Shown: positions 24,425-32,972, numbered from the stretch's first letter. The stretch is DNA of 64,000 nucleotides from Methanomassiliicoccales archaeon PtaU1.Bin124 (GCA_002067865.1 MVRC01000012.1:157395-221394), one strand, 5' to 3'. Program-made: numbers and translations. Notes: generated from the sequence alone by a model not told the origin.

Positions 24425-25651
24425 TCACTTGTGGTTCGCCTTGGCCTTCCTTCTCCCCTTCCAGTTCCGGCTGTCAGACCTCACATACATGAAGAGCGGG
24501 ATGGACGACAGCTGCAGACCGACCGCCAGCACTATCATGGACGGCATGGACAGGTCGAACAACAGGCCGATGAGCACGCTGCCCGAGAACCACGCTATGC
24601 CGAACACGGCGTTGTAGTAGCCGAATGCAGAGGCGCGGCGGCAGTATGGGGCCATGTCGGCCACGATGGCGCGCATGATCGATTCCTGCGCCCCGAACCC
24701 TATGCCATAAAGGACCATTCCCACCAGCATCAGCGCAATGTTGCCGGAGAATATCAGCGGCACGAACAGCGGCGCGATGAGCAGCCCTACGATCAGTATG
24801 CCCATCCCCTTGTGATCGTACAGCCTGCCGAACACCAGGGCGGAGAGGGCGTCAGCTCCCATGGCCAACGCGTAGAGTATGGGCATGAGGTCGTCGGCCA
24901 CCATCTGGGTGTCGGAGAGGTAATAGGAGATGATGGGGAAGTCGATGTAACCGGCGGCCACCAGCGCCGCCCCCGCCACGAAGTACCAGTAGGCAGATGG
25001 CAACCTCTTCCTGGTATCGATCTTGGTGCAGCTGCCCTCCATGTCCCTGGGCCTGGGGTTGATCTTCCATGCGTAGACCAGGAGGACCATGGCCATCAGG
25101 GCCGGTATCGCCAGCACGAGGAATCCCATGCGGTAGTTCCCGCCGATCAGCATGATTAGCACCACTATCATGGGGCCGAGCATCCCGCCGACCGATGACA
25201 GCGCCTCCTGGACGCCGTATGCCCATCCCCTTCCGGTATCGACCGATGCATGGGATAACATGGCGTCCCTGGCCGGGCCGCGGATGGCCCGACCGACCCT
25301 CTCCACCAGCATGAGCGATACGGCGAAGGGCCAATCCCCCGCGAGGGCCAGGGCCGGCACTGCCACGAGGTTTATGCCATAACCGATGAACGTCAGCGTC
25401 CAGTAGCGTCCGGTTCGGTCCGTGACCCAGCCGAAGACCACCCTGAGGCTGTAGCCGGCCAGTTCGCTCAGGCCTGAAATGATGGCCACGATCGCCGCTG
25501 ACGCTCCTAGCGCAGCGAGGAACGGCCCGGTCATGACCCGGGAGCCTTCGTTGGCCATATCGGCCAACAGACTTACGAGCCCAAGAACGATGACGAATAC
25601 GACGGCCAGCGGCCATTTCTTCCTTTCCGGCGCTTCCTTCTCTTCCTGCAT
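24425..25651 (-). CDS. MFS transporter
   Basis: This 408-residue protein has about 12 hydrophobic segments in two halves split by a cytoplasmic loop (near residues 200-215, INPRPRDMEGSCTKIDTRKR). The loop after the second segment reads FGWVTDRTGRYWT, the MFS motif A region. The substrate cannot be told. A ribosome binding site (GGAGGGATGGG) sits directly before the ATG. The C-terminus is basic (NWKGRRKAKANHK). Confidence 0.9.
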   Translation of the reverse strand: MQEEKEAPERKKWPLAVVFVIVLGLVSLLADMANEGSRVMTGPFLAALGASAAIVAIISGLSELAGYSLRVVFGWVTDRTGRYWTLTFIGYGINLVAVPALALAGDWPFAVSLMLVERVGRAIRGPARDAMLSHASVDTGRGWAYGVQEALSSVGGMLGPMIVVLIMLIGGNYRMGFLVLAIPALMAMVLLVYAWKINPRPRDMEGSCTKIDTRKRLPSAYWYFVAGAALVAAGYIDFPIISYYLSDTQMVADDLMPILYALAMGADALSALVFGRLYDHKGMGILIVGLLIAPLFVPLIFSGNIALMLVGMVLYGIGFGAQESIMRAIVADMAPYCRRASAFGYYNAVFGIAWFSGSVLIGLLFDLSMPSMIVLAVGLQLSSIPLFMYVRSDSRNWKGRRKAKANHK

Positions 25652-25854
25652 CCCATCCCTCCATCCCTCCGCGGCCTCGATCTGTCAGACAAATGTCAGC
25701 CGTCGAAGCCGGTAGGGCTTGATGCGTTATTTATACCCTTTCTTTGGTAGATGGCCAGATGTACAATTTCTCAGGAATACCAAAAAATTAGTCGGACGTC
25801 GATATGAACATCGACAAATGTGGAAGTTCGGGGGATTTGACCCCCTAAATGATT

Positions 25855-26370
25855 TCAAGCTAGGATGGGGAACCTTTTCACGATGCCCATCTCGCCCCAG
25901 CGCTTGCCGCATCCCAGATATTGTCCAGCCTGCACCCTTTCCAGCACGAACAGTGCGAAGATGTAGATGATGTGATCGTCGATGATCGGGTTGTTGGCCG
26001 GGGGGATGTTGCTGGACCAGAGCAGGAGCATCAACAATGTTCCTCCGTAGAACGCCAATCTCATCCCTATGCCCAGTATCAGGGCGACGCCCAACGCCAG
26101 CAGGGCAAGCATGAAGATAACGTCCACGACCGCGTTCCCTGCGATGCTGTGGTAGAACCCCTCCAACAGGCCGCTCGAGCCATACTTCAGATAGCCCTCG
26201 GTCGGCGAGAATCCGTTGATCCAGCCATGTCCTGATTGAGTGGCATAGCCCAGCCCGAACAGCTTGTCCAGGAACGCCCAGAGGAACAGCCACCCGAGCA
26301 ATATTCGCAAACCTCCCCAGCCCCATTCCGTCTTGAAGGCGGGGACCAGATGACCCGGATATTCGCTCAT
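25855..26370 (-). CDS. DoxX/DoxD-like membrane protein
   Basis: The 171-residue protein has four hydrophobic segments and the DoxX-type opening WGWGGLRILLGWLFLWAFLDKLFGLG, followed by a 40-residue loop (GWINGFSPTEGYLKYG). DoxD is a subunit of thiosulfate:quinone oxidoreductase in some archaea, but most DoxX relatives are of unknown function and a thiosulfate role is not supported by neighbours. Just after its stop on the minus strand is a hairpin GGGGG-TCAAAT-CCCCC. Confidence 0.8.
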   Translation of the reverse strand: MSEYPGHLVPAFKTEWGWGGLRILLGWLFLWAFLDKLFGLGYATQSGHGWINGFSPTEGYLKYGSSGLLEGFYHSIAGNAVVDVIFMLALLALGVALILGIGMRLAFYGGTLLMLLLWSSNIPPANNPIIDDHIIYIFALFVLERVQAGQYLGCGKRWGEMGIVKRFPILA

Positions 26371-26434
26371 GAAACTTGCTTGGGAAAAAATGGTATTTAA
26401 TGCTGTCTTAAAAGGAATGAAGGGGAAAGGGGTT

Positions 26435-27382
26435 TCAATTCACATGCTCAGGGGGCGGGCAGGCCTTCTTTCCCCGGTTCTTGATCAGCGAGGCCAGGAT
26501 CGTCACGACCAGGATGCCAACGATGACCAGCAGGGACAGGATGACCGGGATGTGGATGAAGCTGGCCAGCAGCATCTTCGTGCCGACGAACGCGAGGATG
26601 GCAGCCAGACCGTACTTCAGGTAGCAGAACAGGCCCATCACGCTGGCCAGCAGGAAGTACAATGACCTCAGGCCGAGGATGGCGAAGGCGTTGGAGGTGT
26701 AGACGATGAACGGGTCCTGGGTGATGGCGATGATGGCCGGGACGGAGTCTACCGCGAACACGATGTCGGTGGTCTCGACCACCAGCAAGGCCACGAAGAG
26801 CGGAGTGGCCATTAGGATCTCCTTCTTCCACACGAAGAACTTCGACCCCTCGTAGTTCTCGGTGACGCGGAAGACCTTCCTAAAGCCACGAACGACTATG
26901 TTGTGGTCTGGATGGACCTCAGCGTCCTCCTTCTTGATGGCGATCTTGATGGCGGTGAAGATCAGGAACGCCCCGAAGATATAGATGACCCAGTCGAACT
27001 GCTGCACGACCGCTATGCCGGCGAAGATGAACAGGCCGCGGAAGAGCAAAGCGCCCAGGACGCCATAGAAGAGCACCTTGTGATGGTCCTCCTTTGGCAC
27101 CGCGAAGTAGGAGAAGATGAGGATGAACACGAACATGTTGTCGACGCTGAGCGCCTCCTCCATGACGTATCCAGTGGTGAACTCGAGCGCCTTTTCTCCC
27201 CCATACCAATACCACACCAGGATGTTGAAGATGACAGCCAGCGCGACCCAGAACAGCCACATCTTGACGGCTTCTTTCGCCTTGATCTCATGGGCCTTGC
27301 GGTTGAAGAATCCCAGATCAAGGGCAAGCATTGCGATGATGAAAACGAAGAAAAGGATCCATATGAGATTTTGATCAACCAT
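26435..27382 (-). CDS. TerC family membrane protein
   Basis: This 315-residue protein shows the TerC/Alx organisation: MEEALSVDNMFVFILIFSYF and VVETTDIVFAVDSVPAIIAI carry the conserved acidic and Asn residues within membrane segments. Family members are linked to metal (mainly Mn2+) export to exoenzymes and to tellurite resistance. It is preceded by a leader with base-paired elements (27394-27450) and followed 63 bp later by doxX-like. Confidence 0.92.
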   Translation of the reverse strand: MVDQNLIWILFFVFIIAMLALDLGFFNRKAHEIKAKEAVKMWLFWVALAVIFNILVWYWYGGEKALEFTTGYVMEEALSVDNMFVFILIFSYFAVPKEDHHKVLFYGVLGALLFRGLFIFAGIAVVQQFDWVIYIFGAFLIFTAIKIAIKKEDAEVHPDHNIVVRGFRKVFRVTENYEGSKFFVWKKEILMATPLFVALLVVETTDIVFAVDSVPAIIAITQDPFIVYTSNAFAILGLRSLYFLLASVMGLFCYLKYGLAAILAFVGTKMLLASFIHIPVILSLLVIVGILVVTILASLIKNRGKKACPPPEHVN

Positions 27383-27393
27383 CTTGGTTAACT

Positions 27394-27450
27394 CCCAATA
27401 CGCCGTGGCCTACATGGCCACTGTGTGCCGTCATCCAAAGGGGGATTGGG
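27394..27450 (-). promoter_or_regulatory. Structured leader of the TerC gene
   Basis: Between the TATA-like TCTTTATTAACG (minus, about 27456-27467) and the TerC ATG is an outer pair CCCAAT/ATTGGG (27394-27399 with 27445-27450) that encloses a perfect hairpin GTGGCC-TACAT-GGCCAC (27405-27421). I do not recognise the yybP-ykoY consensus that controls bacterial TerC genes. Confidence 0.35.
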
Positions 27451-27503
27451 TGGGCGTTAATAAAGACTGCGGACGCACCACTTGGGAGATCGGGGTTATG
27501 CCA

Positions 27504-28595
27504 TCATGCGAACAGCACCACGCCGATGAAGACCGCGTAGAGGGCGCCGCCCAGCATCAGGCCCCGCACATGTATCTCGTCCTTCCTCGCCTCGAAGAAC
27601 AGGATGACCGCGCTCAGCATGGCGATGAAAATGCTCAGCGCCTGCAGCATCTGTCCCTTGTCGCTCAGGTCGATGGCCCAGTTCGTCATTAGGATACCGA
27701 TGGTCACAGGGATGCACGATTGGAACACCATGGCGCCTGTGATATTGCCGATGGCGAAGGTGTCCTTCCCCTCCCTGATCCAAAGGAACGAGTTGAACTT
27801 CTCCGGCAGTTCCGTGGCGATCGGGACAATGAGCAATGCCAGCACTATGGCCTGGATGCCAAGCGAATGGGACATGAGCTCGATCTGCTCCACGAAAATG
27901 TTCGCTCCTAATATTATCGCCCCGAGCGAGAGGATGATCTGCAGGATTATCTCCCAGGTGTCCGGCTCCTTGGTGCGCAGGACCGAGTCGATCTTCCGCT
28001 CCACCGGGTCTAGCAGACCGTCTATGACCTTTCCGCCCCTCAGCTCCACCTTATCGGTCAGTTTGCAGATGTATAGAGGATCGACCTCGTCATCGGCGCA
28101 GGTCTCGCCGGTCTTCATGGTGTAGTAGACGTAGACCACATAGATCGGCACCAGCAGGCAACCGATGGCCAGGTGGACCTCGTGCAGATCGGCCGGAAGG
28201 AACGCCGCCACCACGGCTATGGAGTAGGCGATGAGGAAGAACTTCAGGTCGCGGCGCATCAGTTGCCCGCAGACCTTCAATGTCTTGCGCTTTCTCTTCT
28301 TGGCGAAGATCAGTACGCTCAGGCCGCAGACGAACAAGGCCAGGGTGGCGAGCATGAACGGCGCGCCGAGGATGGAGCCTACGCCGATCTCCTCGCTGGC
28401 GCCGGTGGACATGAAGAATATGGCGATGATGGGAATGACCGTTTCCGGTAGGGCGGTCCCGACCGCGGCCAGTACCGAACCGACCGCCCCCTCTGAAAGA
28501 TGGAACTTCTTGCCGGCCCATTCCACCCCGTTGGTGAAGAACTCGCAGCCGATCAGAATGATGCCGAGACTGATGATGAACGTCAGTATGTCCAT
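27504..28595 (-). CDS. CaCA superfamily sodium/calcium exchanger-like protein
   Basis: This 363-residue protein has two inverted halves, each with an alpha repeat: GTALPETVIPIIAIFF with GSILGAPFML in the N-half, and IATELPEKFNSFLWIR with GNITGAMVFQ in the C-half. The acidic residues in the PE motifs coordinate the cation. A cytoplasmic loop of about 75 residues (around 165-240) separates the halves. Ion preference (Ca2+, K+, Na+ or H+ coupled) cannot be told. Confidence 0.92.
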   Translation of the reverse strand: MDILTFIISLGIILIGCEFFTNGVEWAGKKFHLSEGAVGSVLAAVGTALPETVIPIIAIFFMSTGASEEIGVGSILGAPFMLATLALFVCGLSVLIFAKKRKRKTLKVCGQLMRRDLKFFLIAYSIAVVAAFLPADLHEVHLAIGCLLVPIYVVYVYYTMKTGETCADDEVDPLYICKLTDKVELRGGKVIDGLLDPVERKIDSVLRTKEPDTWEIILQIILSLGAIILGANIFVEQIELMSHSLGIQAIVLALLIVPIATELPEKFNSFLWIREGKDTFAIGNITGAMVFQSCIPVTIGILMTNWAIDLSDKGQMLQALSIFIAMLSAVILFFEARKDEIHVRGLMLGGALYAVFIGVVLFA

Positions 28596-28649
28596 GCGAC
28601 CAGGGAGCCTATCATCGGTCGGTTAATAAAGGTATCAGATGCGATAATT

Positions 28650-29063
28650 CTACCATCCGCCCATGGAGCGCTGTAGGTAGGCCAGTATCTCGTCCCTCGA
28701 GCGACGGAAGGCCTGCAGCTTCTCCTCATCCGTGCCTTCCACGACGGAAGGGTCCTGGAATGGTCTATGGATTATCTTGTTGCCGGGGAAGAAAGGACAG
28801 GACCGGGCGGCATCGTCGCATACGGTCACGACCACATTGAACATCCAGCCCCGGAACTCGTTGATGCTCTTCGAGCGCTGGGCGGAGATGTCGATGCCTA
28901 TCTCCTTCATGCAGGCGACGGCCATTGGATGGACCGAAGAAGGTTCCACGCCGCCGCTGTACGCCTTCCATTTGTCCCCATACTTTGCGTTTACCAATCC
29001 CTCGGCCATCTGGGACCTGGCGGAATTATGCGTGCAGATGAAAAGGACGCTCCTCTTGTCCAT
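28650..29063 (-). CDS. Low-molecular-weight phosphatase / arsenate reductase (ArsC, thioredoxin-coupled type)
   Basis: This is a 137-residue protein with the catalytic CX5R loop at residues 10-16 (CTHNSAR), SQMAEG, the general acid region HRPFQDPS, and a second Cys pair region VVTVCDDAARSCPFF that matches redox Cys in arsenate reductases. Arsenate reduction is thus more likely than protein tyrosine dephosphorylation. The start at 29063 is used because CX5R normally lies at residue ~10; an open frame continues 30 codons upstream without family similarity. No other ars gene is near. Confidence 0.88.
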   Translation of the reverse strand: MDKRSVLFICTHNSARSQMAEGLVNAKYGDKWKAYSGGVEPSSVHPMAVACMKEIGIDISAQRSKSINEFRGWMFNVVVTVCDDAARSCPFFPGNKIIHRPFQDPSVVEGTDEEKLQAFRRSRDEILAYLQRSMGGW

Positions 29064-29187
29064 GCGAAGGGTATTGGTGGTGATAGGGATGAATAACTTG
29101 CCATATCCTGCAACGATGATCTGGTTTCTGGGAATAACGATATCATTGCCCACACCCTTGCACGAACGTCAAGGTGGCCAATTTCTG

Positions 29188-29517
29188 ATGACGGCGAAGG
29201 TCAAGGTCAACATGAGGCTGTGCGGCAAGACTCATCTGATTACGGTCGATTCGACTGACGAAGGTAATTATCGGGTGAACATCGAGACCGATTGTGCCAA
29301 TGTGAGGGAGTTCTCGGAAGGTCTGAACGATCTGAGCATGTCCGACCTGACAGACAAGCTGAGCAGCAAGGTCGTCAGCAGGTATCAGAACTGTCGCATG
29401 AGCGCCAACTGTCTGGCCCCGGCGGGCGTGCTCAGCGCCGCTTGGGTCGAGGCCGGCATGATCGCCCGGTCGAACGCTAAGAGGAACAAGTGCAACGACG
29501 TCGAGTTCCTTGAATAA
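29188..29517 (+). CDS. DUF6951-like small Cys protein
   Basis: The 109-residue protein has Cys at NMRLCGKTH, ETDCANVREF, QNCRMSANCLAP and RNKCNDV, in a pattern like small methanogen proteins of the DUF6951 type (C-G near the start, a middle C, then a C-x4-C plus AxxVLSAAWVEAG). The function is unknown; a metal or cluster site is possible. The ATG at 29188 has AAGGTGG 10 nt upstream; the frame is open further left but overlaps the ArsC gene on the other strand. Confidence 0.75.
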   Translation: MTAKVKVNMRLCGKTHLITVDSTDEGNYRVNIETDCANVREFSEGLNDLSMSDLTDKLSSKVVSRYQNCRMSANCLAPAGVLSAAWVEAGMIARSNAKRNKCNDVEFLE

Positions 29518-29549
29518 TATTATACAAATATTATAAATTTAGTTGTATT

Positions 29550-29578
29550 AAAAAAAGACCCTGGGACTAGTTCCCAGG
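29550..29578 (-). terminator. Terminator overlapping the DUF2769-like stop codon
   Basis: On the minus strand CCTGGGA-ACTAG-TCCCAGG is a perfect 7-bp hairpin followed by GTC and seven T. The stop codon TAG (29567-29569) lies in the loop. Confidence 0.75.
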
Positions 29579-29881
29579 TTCTATGGTTTCCCTGCCAGCT
29601 CCTCTTACATCGAGCTCTGCGCCATTGATGCAGTAGTACTGGTGCATGAGGCCCCATTCCTGAGCCACCGGACAGGACGCGCAGATGCATCCATTCTCCT
29701 CGAACGAGCAGGTGCCCTTGCCTATGATACAGAAGGCAAGGTCCGACTTCGCATCCGCACATTCGTTGTATGAGGGGCATTGAGGGCAGTTGCAGAGCAT
29801 CTTCAATTTTCTTGTTTCCTGCTCCCTTCCCTGCCTAGACATCCTGGACCATCTGTCCCGATTCTTCTCGAAATTGTCCAT
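29567..29881 (-). CDS. DUF2769-like Cys-rich protein
   Basis: This is a 104-residue protein with two Cys clusters: MLCNCPQCPSYNECADAK (residues about 28-45) and GTCSFEENGCICASCPVAQE with QYYCINGAE after it. The C-x-C-x2-C pattern resembles DUF2769, a small family frequent in methanogens. It probably binds metal; the role is unknown. The start at 29881 follows GAGG by about 9 nt. It is convergent with the DUF6951-like gene and ends in a terminator. Confidence 0.75.
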   Translation of the reverse strand: MDNFEKNRDRWSRMSRQGREQETRKLKMLCNCPQCPSYNECADAKSDLAFCIIGKGTCSFEENGCICASCPVAQEWGLMHQYYCINGAELDVRGAGRETIEPGN

Positions 29882-30006
29882 GGGTGTTTTCCTCATCTTC
29901 CTGATACAATTTACCTTCAACGACTAGATATTGATTTGCTTCCGCTAGGTGTTAATCCAGTTAGAAAAAAAATGGAAGTGGTTTGGTTCGGTCTGGCACG
30001 ATCGGC

Positions 30007-30351
30007 CTAGCGCCTTCCCATCTGCTGGGTGGCCTGCATGTTGCACTGGCCGGAGCATGCGCCGGAGCGCACGCAGTTCTGGTCCATGTTCTGAACCATG
30101 TTCCCGCTGCCGGTTCCGCTCATGTCGCAGGTCCTGTCCCTGGTCTGATTTTGCAACATGTCGGGCGTTCCGTCGCACGTTCCGTCGCATATGCCGTCGC
30201 ACGTACCATCGCACGTTCCGTCGCACGAGCCGTCACGGGCCTGTGTTAACGTTCCCGCGCCCGTGTTACCGGCCGCGAACGCGACCGGCATGAGCAAGGC
30301 CGCGCCGAGCAGCACCGCGAAGGATGCGATGAGAATTGTCTTGATCCTCAC
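30007..30351 (-). CDS. Secreted Cys-rich protein with CDGT repeats
   Basis: A 114-residue protein with a clear signal peptide (TILIASFAVLLGAALLMPVAFA, cleavage after AFA). The mature part has CDGT repeated about five times (residues 43-62), encoded by 12-bp tandem repeats, then CDMSGTGSGNM, NCVRSGACSGQCNMQ. All Cys are in the exported part. No family recognised; metal binding or disulfide crosslinking is possible. The start is GTG with GGAGGTGA 5 nt upstream. Three TGAAAAGTG repeats lie before its promoter, next to a winged-helix gene. Confidence 0.8.
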   Translation of the reverse strand: MRIKTILIASFAVLLGAALLMPVAFAAGNTGAGTLTQARDGSCDGTCDGTCDGICDGTCDGTPDMLQNQTRDRTCDMSGTGSGNMVQNMDQNCVRSGACSGQCNMQATQQMGRR

Positions 30352-30422
30352 TTGTTCACCTCCTAGCAGGCAAGTCCTGCACGACCGAACCTATCTCGGT
30401 GAAAAGGTTAATGAACCTATCG

Positions 30423-30453
30423 TGAAAAGTGATGAAAAGTGGCGTGAAAAGTG
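30423..30453. promoter_or_regulatory. Three TGAAAAGTG direct repeats upstream of the CDGT-repeat gene
   Basis: Exact copies lie at 30423-30431, 30433-30441 and 30445-30453. On the minus strand they sit just upstream of a TATA-like TCATTAACC (about 30406-30414), a position suited to an activator. The neighbouring winged-helix protein ends 10 bp away and is a candidate binder. Confidence 0.55.
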
Positions 30454-30462
30454 AAAACTGGC

Positions 30463-31017
30463 TCATTCCCGGGCATAGGTGAGGTCCACCTTCACCCGGT
30501 TCGTCGAGCCGTACCGTTCCTTGCTCACGACGCGCTTCTCGATGAGCTTGTCGATGGTGCGGGAGACCTTTGCGTCGGACCACTTCAATTTGGTGATGAG
30601 ATCCTTCTGCAGCATCTCCCCGCCGGCGTCTACGATGCTGCGATACATCTCCCTTTCATCCCCGTTAAGGAGGCGGAGGACGAGGTAGTCCGATTCCGAT
30701 ATGCTCTCATCCTTCTCCTCCACCTTCACCGGTTCCGCGGGGGTCGCGGGCGCCTCTTGCGCAGGTGCAGGCGCATTCACATTAACGACCGCGTCCTCAT
30801 GCTTCCCGCGATATAATAGGACCCAAGCTCCGATGGCGATCAGGGCCACGCCCACCCCCATGAGAGCGATGTTGGTCAGGCTGTAGTTGGCCGTTCTGCT
30901 CCCCATATCGCGCATACCGCCTGAACCCACTTCCGGGGTCAGCAGGCCGATCGCGATGGCCAGAACCCCGATGAGCATCAGACAGACCGCCAATACCTTC
31001 CTCGTTCTCGGGCTCAT
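30463..31017 (-). CDS. Membrane-anchored winged-helix regulator
   Basis: A 184-residue protein: two membrane helices (VLAVCLMLIGVLAIAIGLL and IALMGVGVALIAIGAWVLLY), a Pro/Ala/Glu-rich linker (about 75-105), and a C-terminal winged helix (SDYLVLRLLNGDEREMYRSI, LQKDLITKLKWSDAKVSRTIDKL). The DNA-binding domain faces the cytoplasm. It resembles archaeal membrane-bound MarR/DUF7343-type regulators. TATA TTTTTTAATGG lies about 30 bp upstream, so the mRNA is almost leaderless. It probably controls the CDGT-repeat gene directly downstream. Confidence 0.85.
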   Translation of the reverse strand: MSPRTRKVLAVCLMLIGVLAIAIGLLTPEVGSGGMRDMGSRTANYSLTNIALMGVGVALIAIGAWVLLYRGKHEDAVVNVNAPAPAQEAPATPAEPVKVEEKDESISESDYLVLRLLNGDEREMYRSIVDAGGEMLQKDLITKLKWSDAKVSRTIDKLIEKRVVSKERYGSTNRVKVDLTYARE

Positions 31018-31113
31018 GATGACTGCCTTCTAGATGGGCACACCATTAAAAAATCATTCACAATCATTTCACCGAACTAATAAATGGAATTGATTCGGTC
31101 CAGAACGGGCCGT

Positions 31114-32907
31114 TCACTTCTTCCGCTCTCTGAACTCGATCTCCTGGTGCAGCGGGATCAGGCCCCTCTCCTTCTCCTTGTCGGCCAGCGGGGAGGACAG
31201 CGGGTCCTTCACGAAGTCCATCTTCTGTTCCTTCAGATACCTGCTGCCGGTGCACGTTCTGTCGTAGACCATCTTCATCAGGTAGACGAACCAGCACACA
31301 TATCCCAGGGTGATGACGATGACCGAGGGCCACCAGACCGGGAACATGAAGCAGACCGTGGCGCACATGATCAGGCCCAGTGTTATGGCCTGGGCGATGT
31401 AGTTGGTCAGCGGCTTGTCCGAGCCCATGGCCGAGCCGAGGTTGGTATAATCGATCAGGCGAATGACAGACCTCATCTCCCTGGCCAGCATGCGGTACAC
31501 CTGCAGGCACAAGGCTATCGTGACAATGAATATGGCCAGGTGGAGGACCCCCTCGGTGGCCGCCGTGAGCATCAGGCCGATGACCAGGGCGCCGAGCACC
31601 ATGAGGAACTTCTTGGTGACCTTGAACGGGCGGAAGGTGGAGGGGAAGACCAGCTTGCCCAAGGTGCGGGCGACCACGGCGCCTCCATACTTCAAGAAGT
31701 TGGGCATCCTGAGGCCGACCCTGTCCGCTATCTTGTAGGAGTTCTTGATGAAGAACGGGCAGAGCGCGGACATGACGAAGGTGATCGCTCCTGCTATAGG
31801 GTTAAGCTCAGCGCCCTTGGTCGACGCGGGCAACTGGGCCCCGACCGATGCGTACATGACGGACTCCCCGCCGCGGGCGCTGAACGATGCCCCGATCGTG
31901 ACCGATGCGCCCTTATTGAAGCCGATGAGATATGCTACGAAGGGCATAATGACCATCTCGGCCAGTAGGATCAACACCACTGCCACTATGACGACCGGCA
32001 TCATGGTGATGAACATGGGCGGGTCGATCATCATGCCGAAGCTGACGAAGAAGATGGCCACGAAGGCGTCTCTGAGCGGCGAGATCTTCTTCTCCATGCG
32101 GTCCATGACCTTCGTCTCCGCGAAGACCATGCCGATGAAGAACGCCCCGATGAGCTTCGGGACGCCGCAGTAATCGGCGAAAGCGGCCGAGCAGAACACG
32201 ATGCCCAGCATGAACAGCACGAACATCTCGTCGCTCTTCATCTTGGAAAGGTACGTCACGGTGCGGGGAATGACGAACGCTGCCAGCACTGCAAAGAACG
32301 CGAAGAACGCGATCATGCCGACGACGAGGTTGACGATGGTGAAGTCCGGGTTTATCTTGATGACCAGGCCGCCCACCACTGCCAGGAACACCATGGAGAT
32401 GAACTCCTCCAGGATGACCATGCCCAGGATGTACTCGGTCTCCGGCTTGGACATGCGGTTCAGCTCGATGAGCGTCTTCATCGCCACGCCCGAGCAGGAC
32501 ATGGCCATGACCGCCGCCAGGAAGATGGAGTCGACCAGGGGCCAGCCCAGGCCGAACGCTAACAGGAAGCCGACGAACAGGTTGATGCCCACATCGATGA
32601 AGCTGAGGATGACCGCGGGGCCCTTGACCCTCTTGATCTTCTCCATGCTGAACTCCAGCCCGACGAAGAAGATGAGCAGAAGGATGCCTAACTGGCTGAG
32701 CGCATCGACGATCTGGGTGTCCTGCACGAGGCCATGGTAGACGTAGCCGCCGATCTCGATGTACATGAACGGGCCGAGAAGGATGCCGACGAGGATGTAA
32801 CCAAGAATGGCGGATTGTTTAAGGCGGTAGGCTAGCGCTGACCCTACGAAGGCTATCAGTAGGATAGCTCCCAGCTCAAGTAACAGGGTGCTTGATTCGA
32901 CTGCCAT
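31114..32907 (-). CDS. CPA2-type cation:proton antiporter (KefB/NapA-like)
   Basis: A 597-residue membrane protein with an N-terminal CPA2 core of about 12 helices (LLIFFVGLEFSMEKIKRV, AAVMAMSCSGVAMKTLIEL, LILLAEMVIMPFVAYLIGF, SFSARGGESVMYASVG). The ion-binding acidic pair that is Asp-Asp in NapA-type proteins reads Glu-Glu here (GMVILEEFISMVF). After the core (from about residue 430) are four further hydrophobic segments and a charged tail, with no TrkA-N domain. A palindrome overlaps its promoter. Confidence 0.87.
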   Translation of the reverse strand: MAVESSTLLLELGAILLIAFVGSALAYRLKQSAILGYILVGILLGPFMYIEIGGYVYHGLVQDTQIVDALSQLGILLLIFFVGLEFSMEKIKRVKGPAVILSFIDVGINLFVGFLLAFGLGWPLVDSIFLAAVMAMSCSGVAMKTLIELNRMSKPETEYILGMVILEEFISMVFLAVVGGLVIKINPDFTIVNLVVGMIAFFAFFAVLAAFVIPRTVTYLSKMKSDEMFVLFMLGIVFCSAAFADYCGVPKLIGAFFIGMVFAETKVMDRMEKKISPLRDAFVAIFFVSFGMMIDPPMFITMMPVVIVAVVLILLAEMVIMPFVAYLIGFNKGASVTIGASFSARGGESVMYASVGAQLPASTKGAELNPIAGAITFVMSALCPFFIKNSYKIADRVGLRMPNFLKYGGAVVARTLGKLVFPSTFRPFKVTKKFLMVLGALVIGLMLTAATEGVLHLAIFIVTIALCLQVYRMLAREMRSVIRLIDYTNLGSAMGSDKPLTNYIAQAITLGLIMCATVCFMFPVWWPSVIVITLGYVCWFVYLMKMVYDRTCTGSRYLKEQKMDFVKDPLSSPLADKEKERGLIPLHQEIEFRERKK

Positions 32908-32952
32908 CTATGCCGCCTGATGTGGCGCGGCGCGATCTATCATATATTACAG

Positions 32953-32972
32953 TCGCTTGGCGTCCCAAGCGA
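32953..32972. promoter_or_regulatory. Perfect palindrome upstream of the antiporter promoter
   Basis: TCGCTTGG-CGTC-CCAAGCGA, 8-bp arms. On the minus strand it lies directly upstream of TAATATATG (about 32941-32950), which would start transcription near 32918, 11 nt before the antiporter ATG. Possible operator. Confidence 0.45.

Noticed and set aside
25818-25860. tRNA-like 3' half on the minus strand: CTTGAAATC, then GGGGG-TCAAAT-CCCCC and GAACTTCCA
   Set aside because: It resembles an anticodon loop plus T-arm, but one T of the T-loop is missing, no D-arm or matching 5' acceptor strand is found, and it overlaps the DoxX-like stop codon. It may be a hairpin or a remnant only.
28732-29187. 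N-terminal extension of the DUF6951-like frame
   Set aside because: It is antisense to the ArsC-type gene, and a good ribosome binding site precedes the ATG at 29188.
30160-30235. Possible short tandem repeat array (12-bp units)
   Set aside because: It is not CRISPR; it is the coding repeat of the CDGT protein and is described with that gene.
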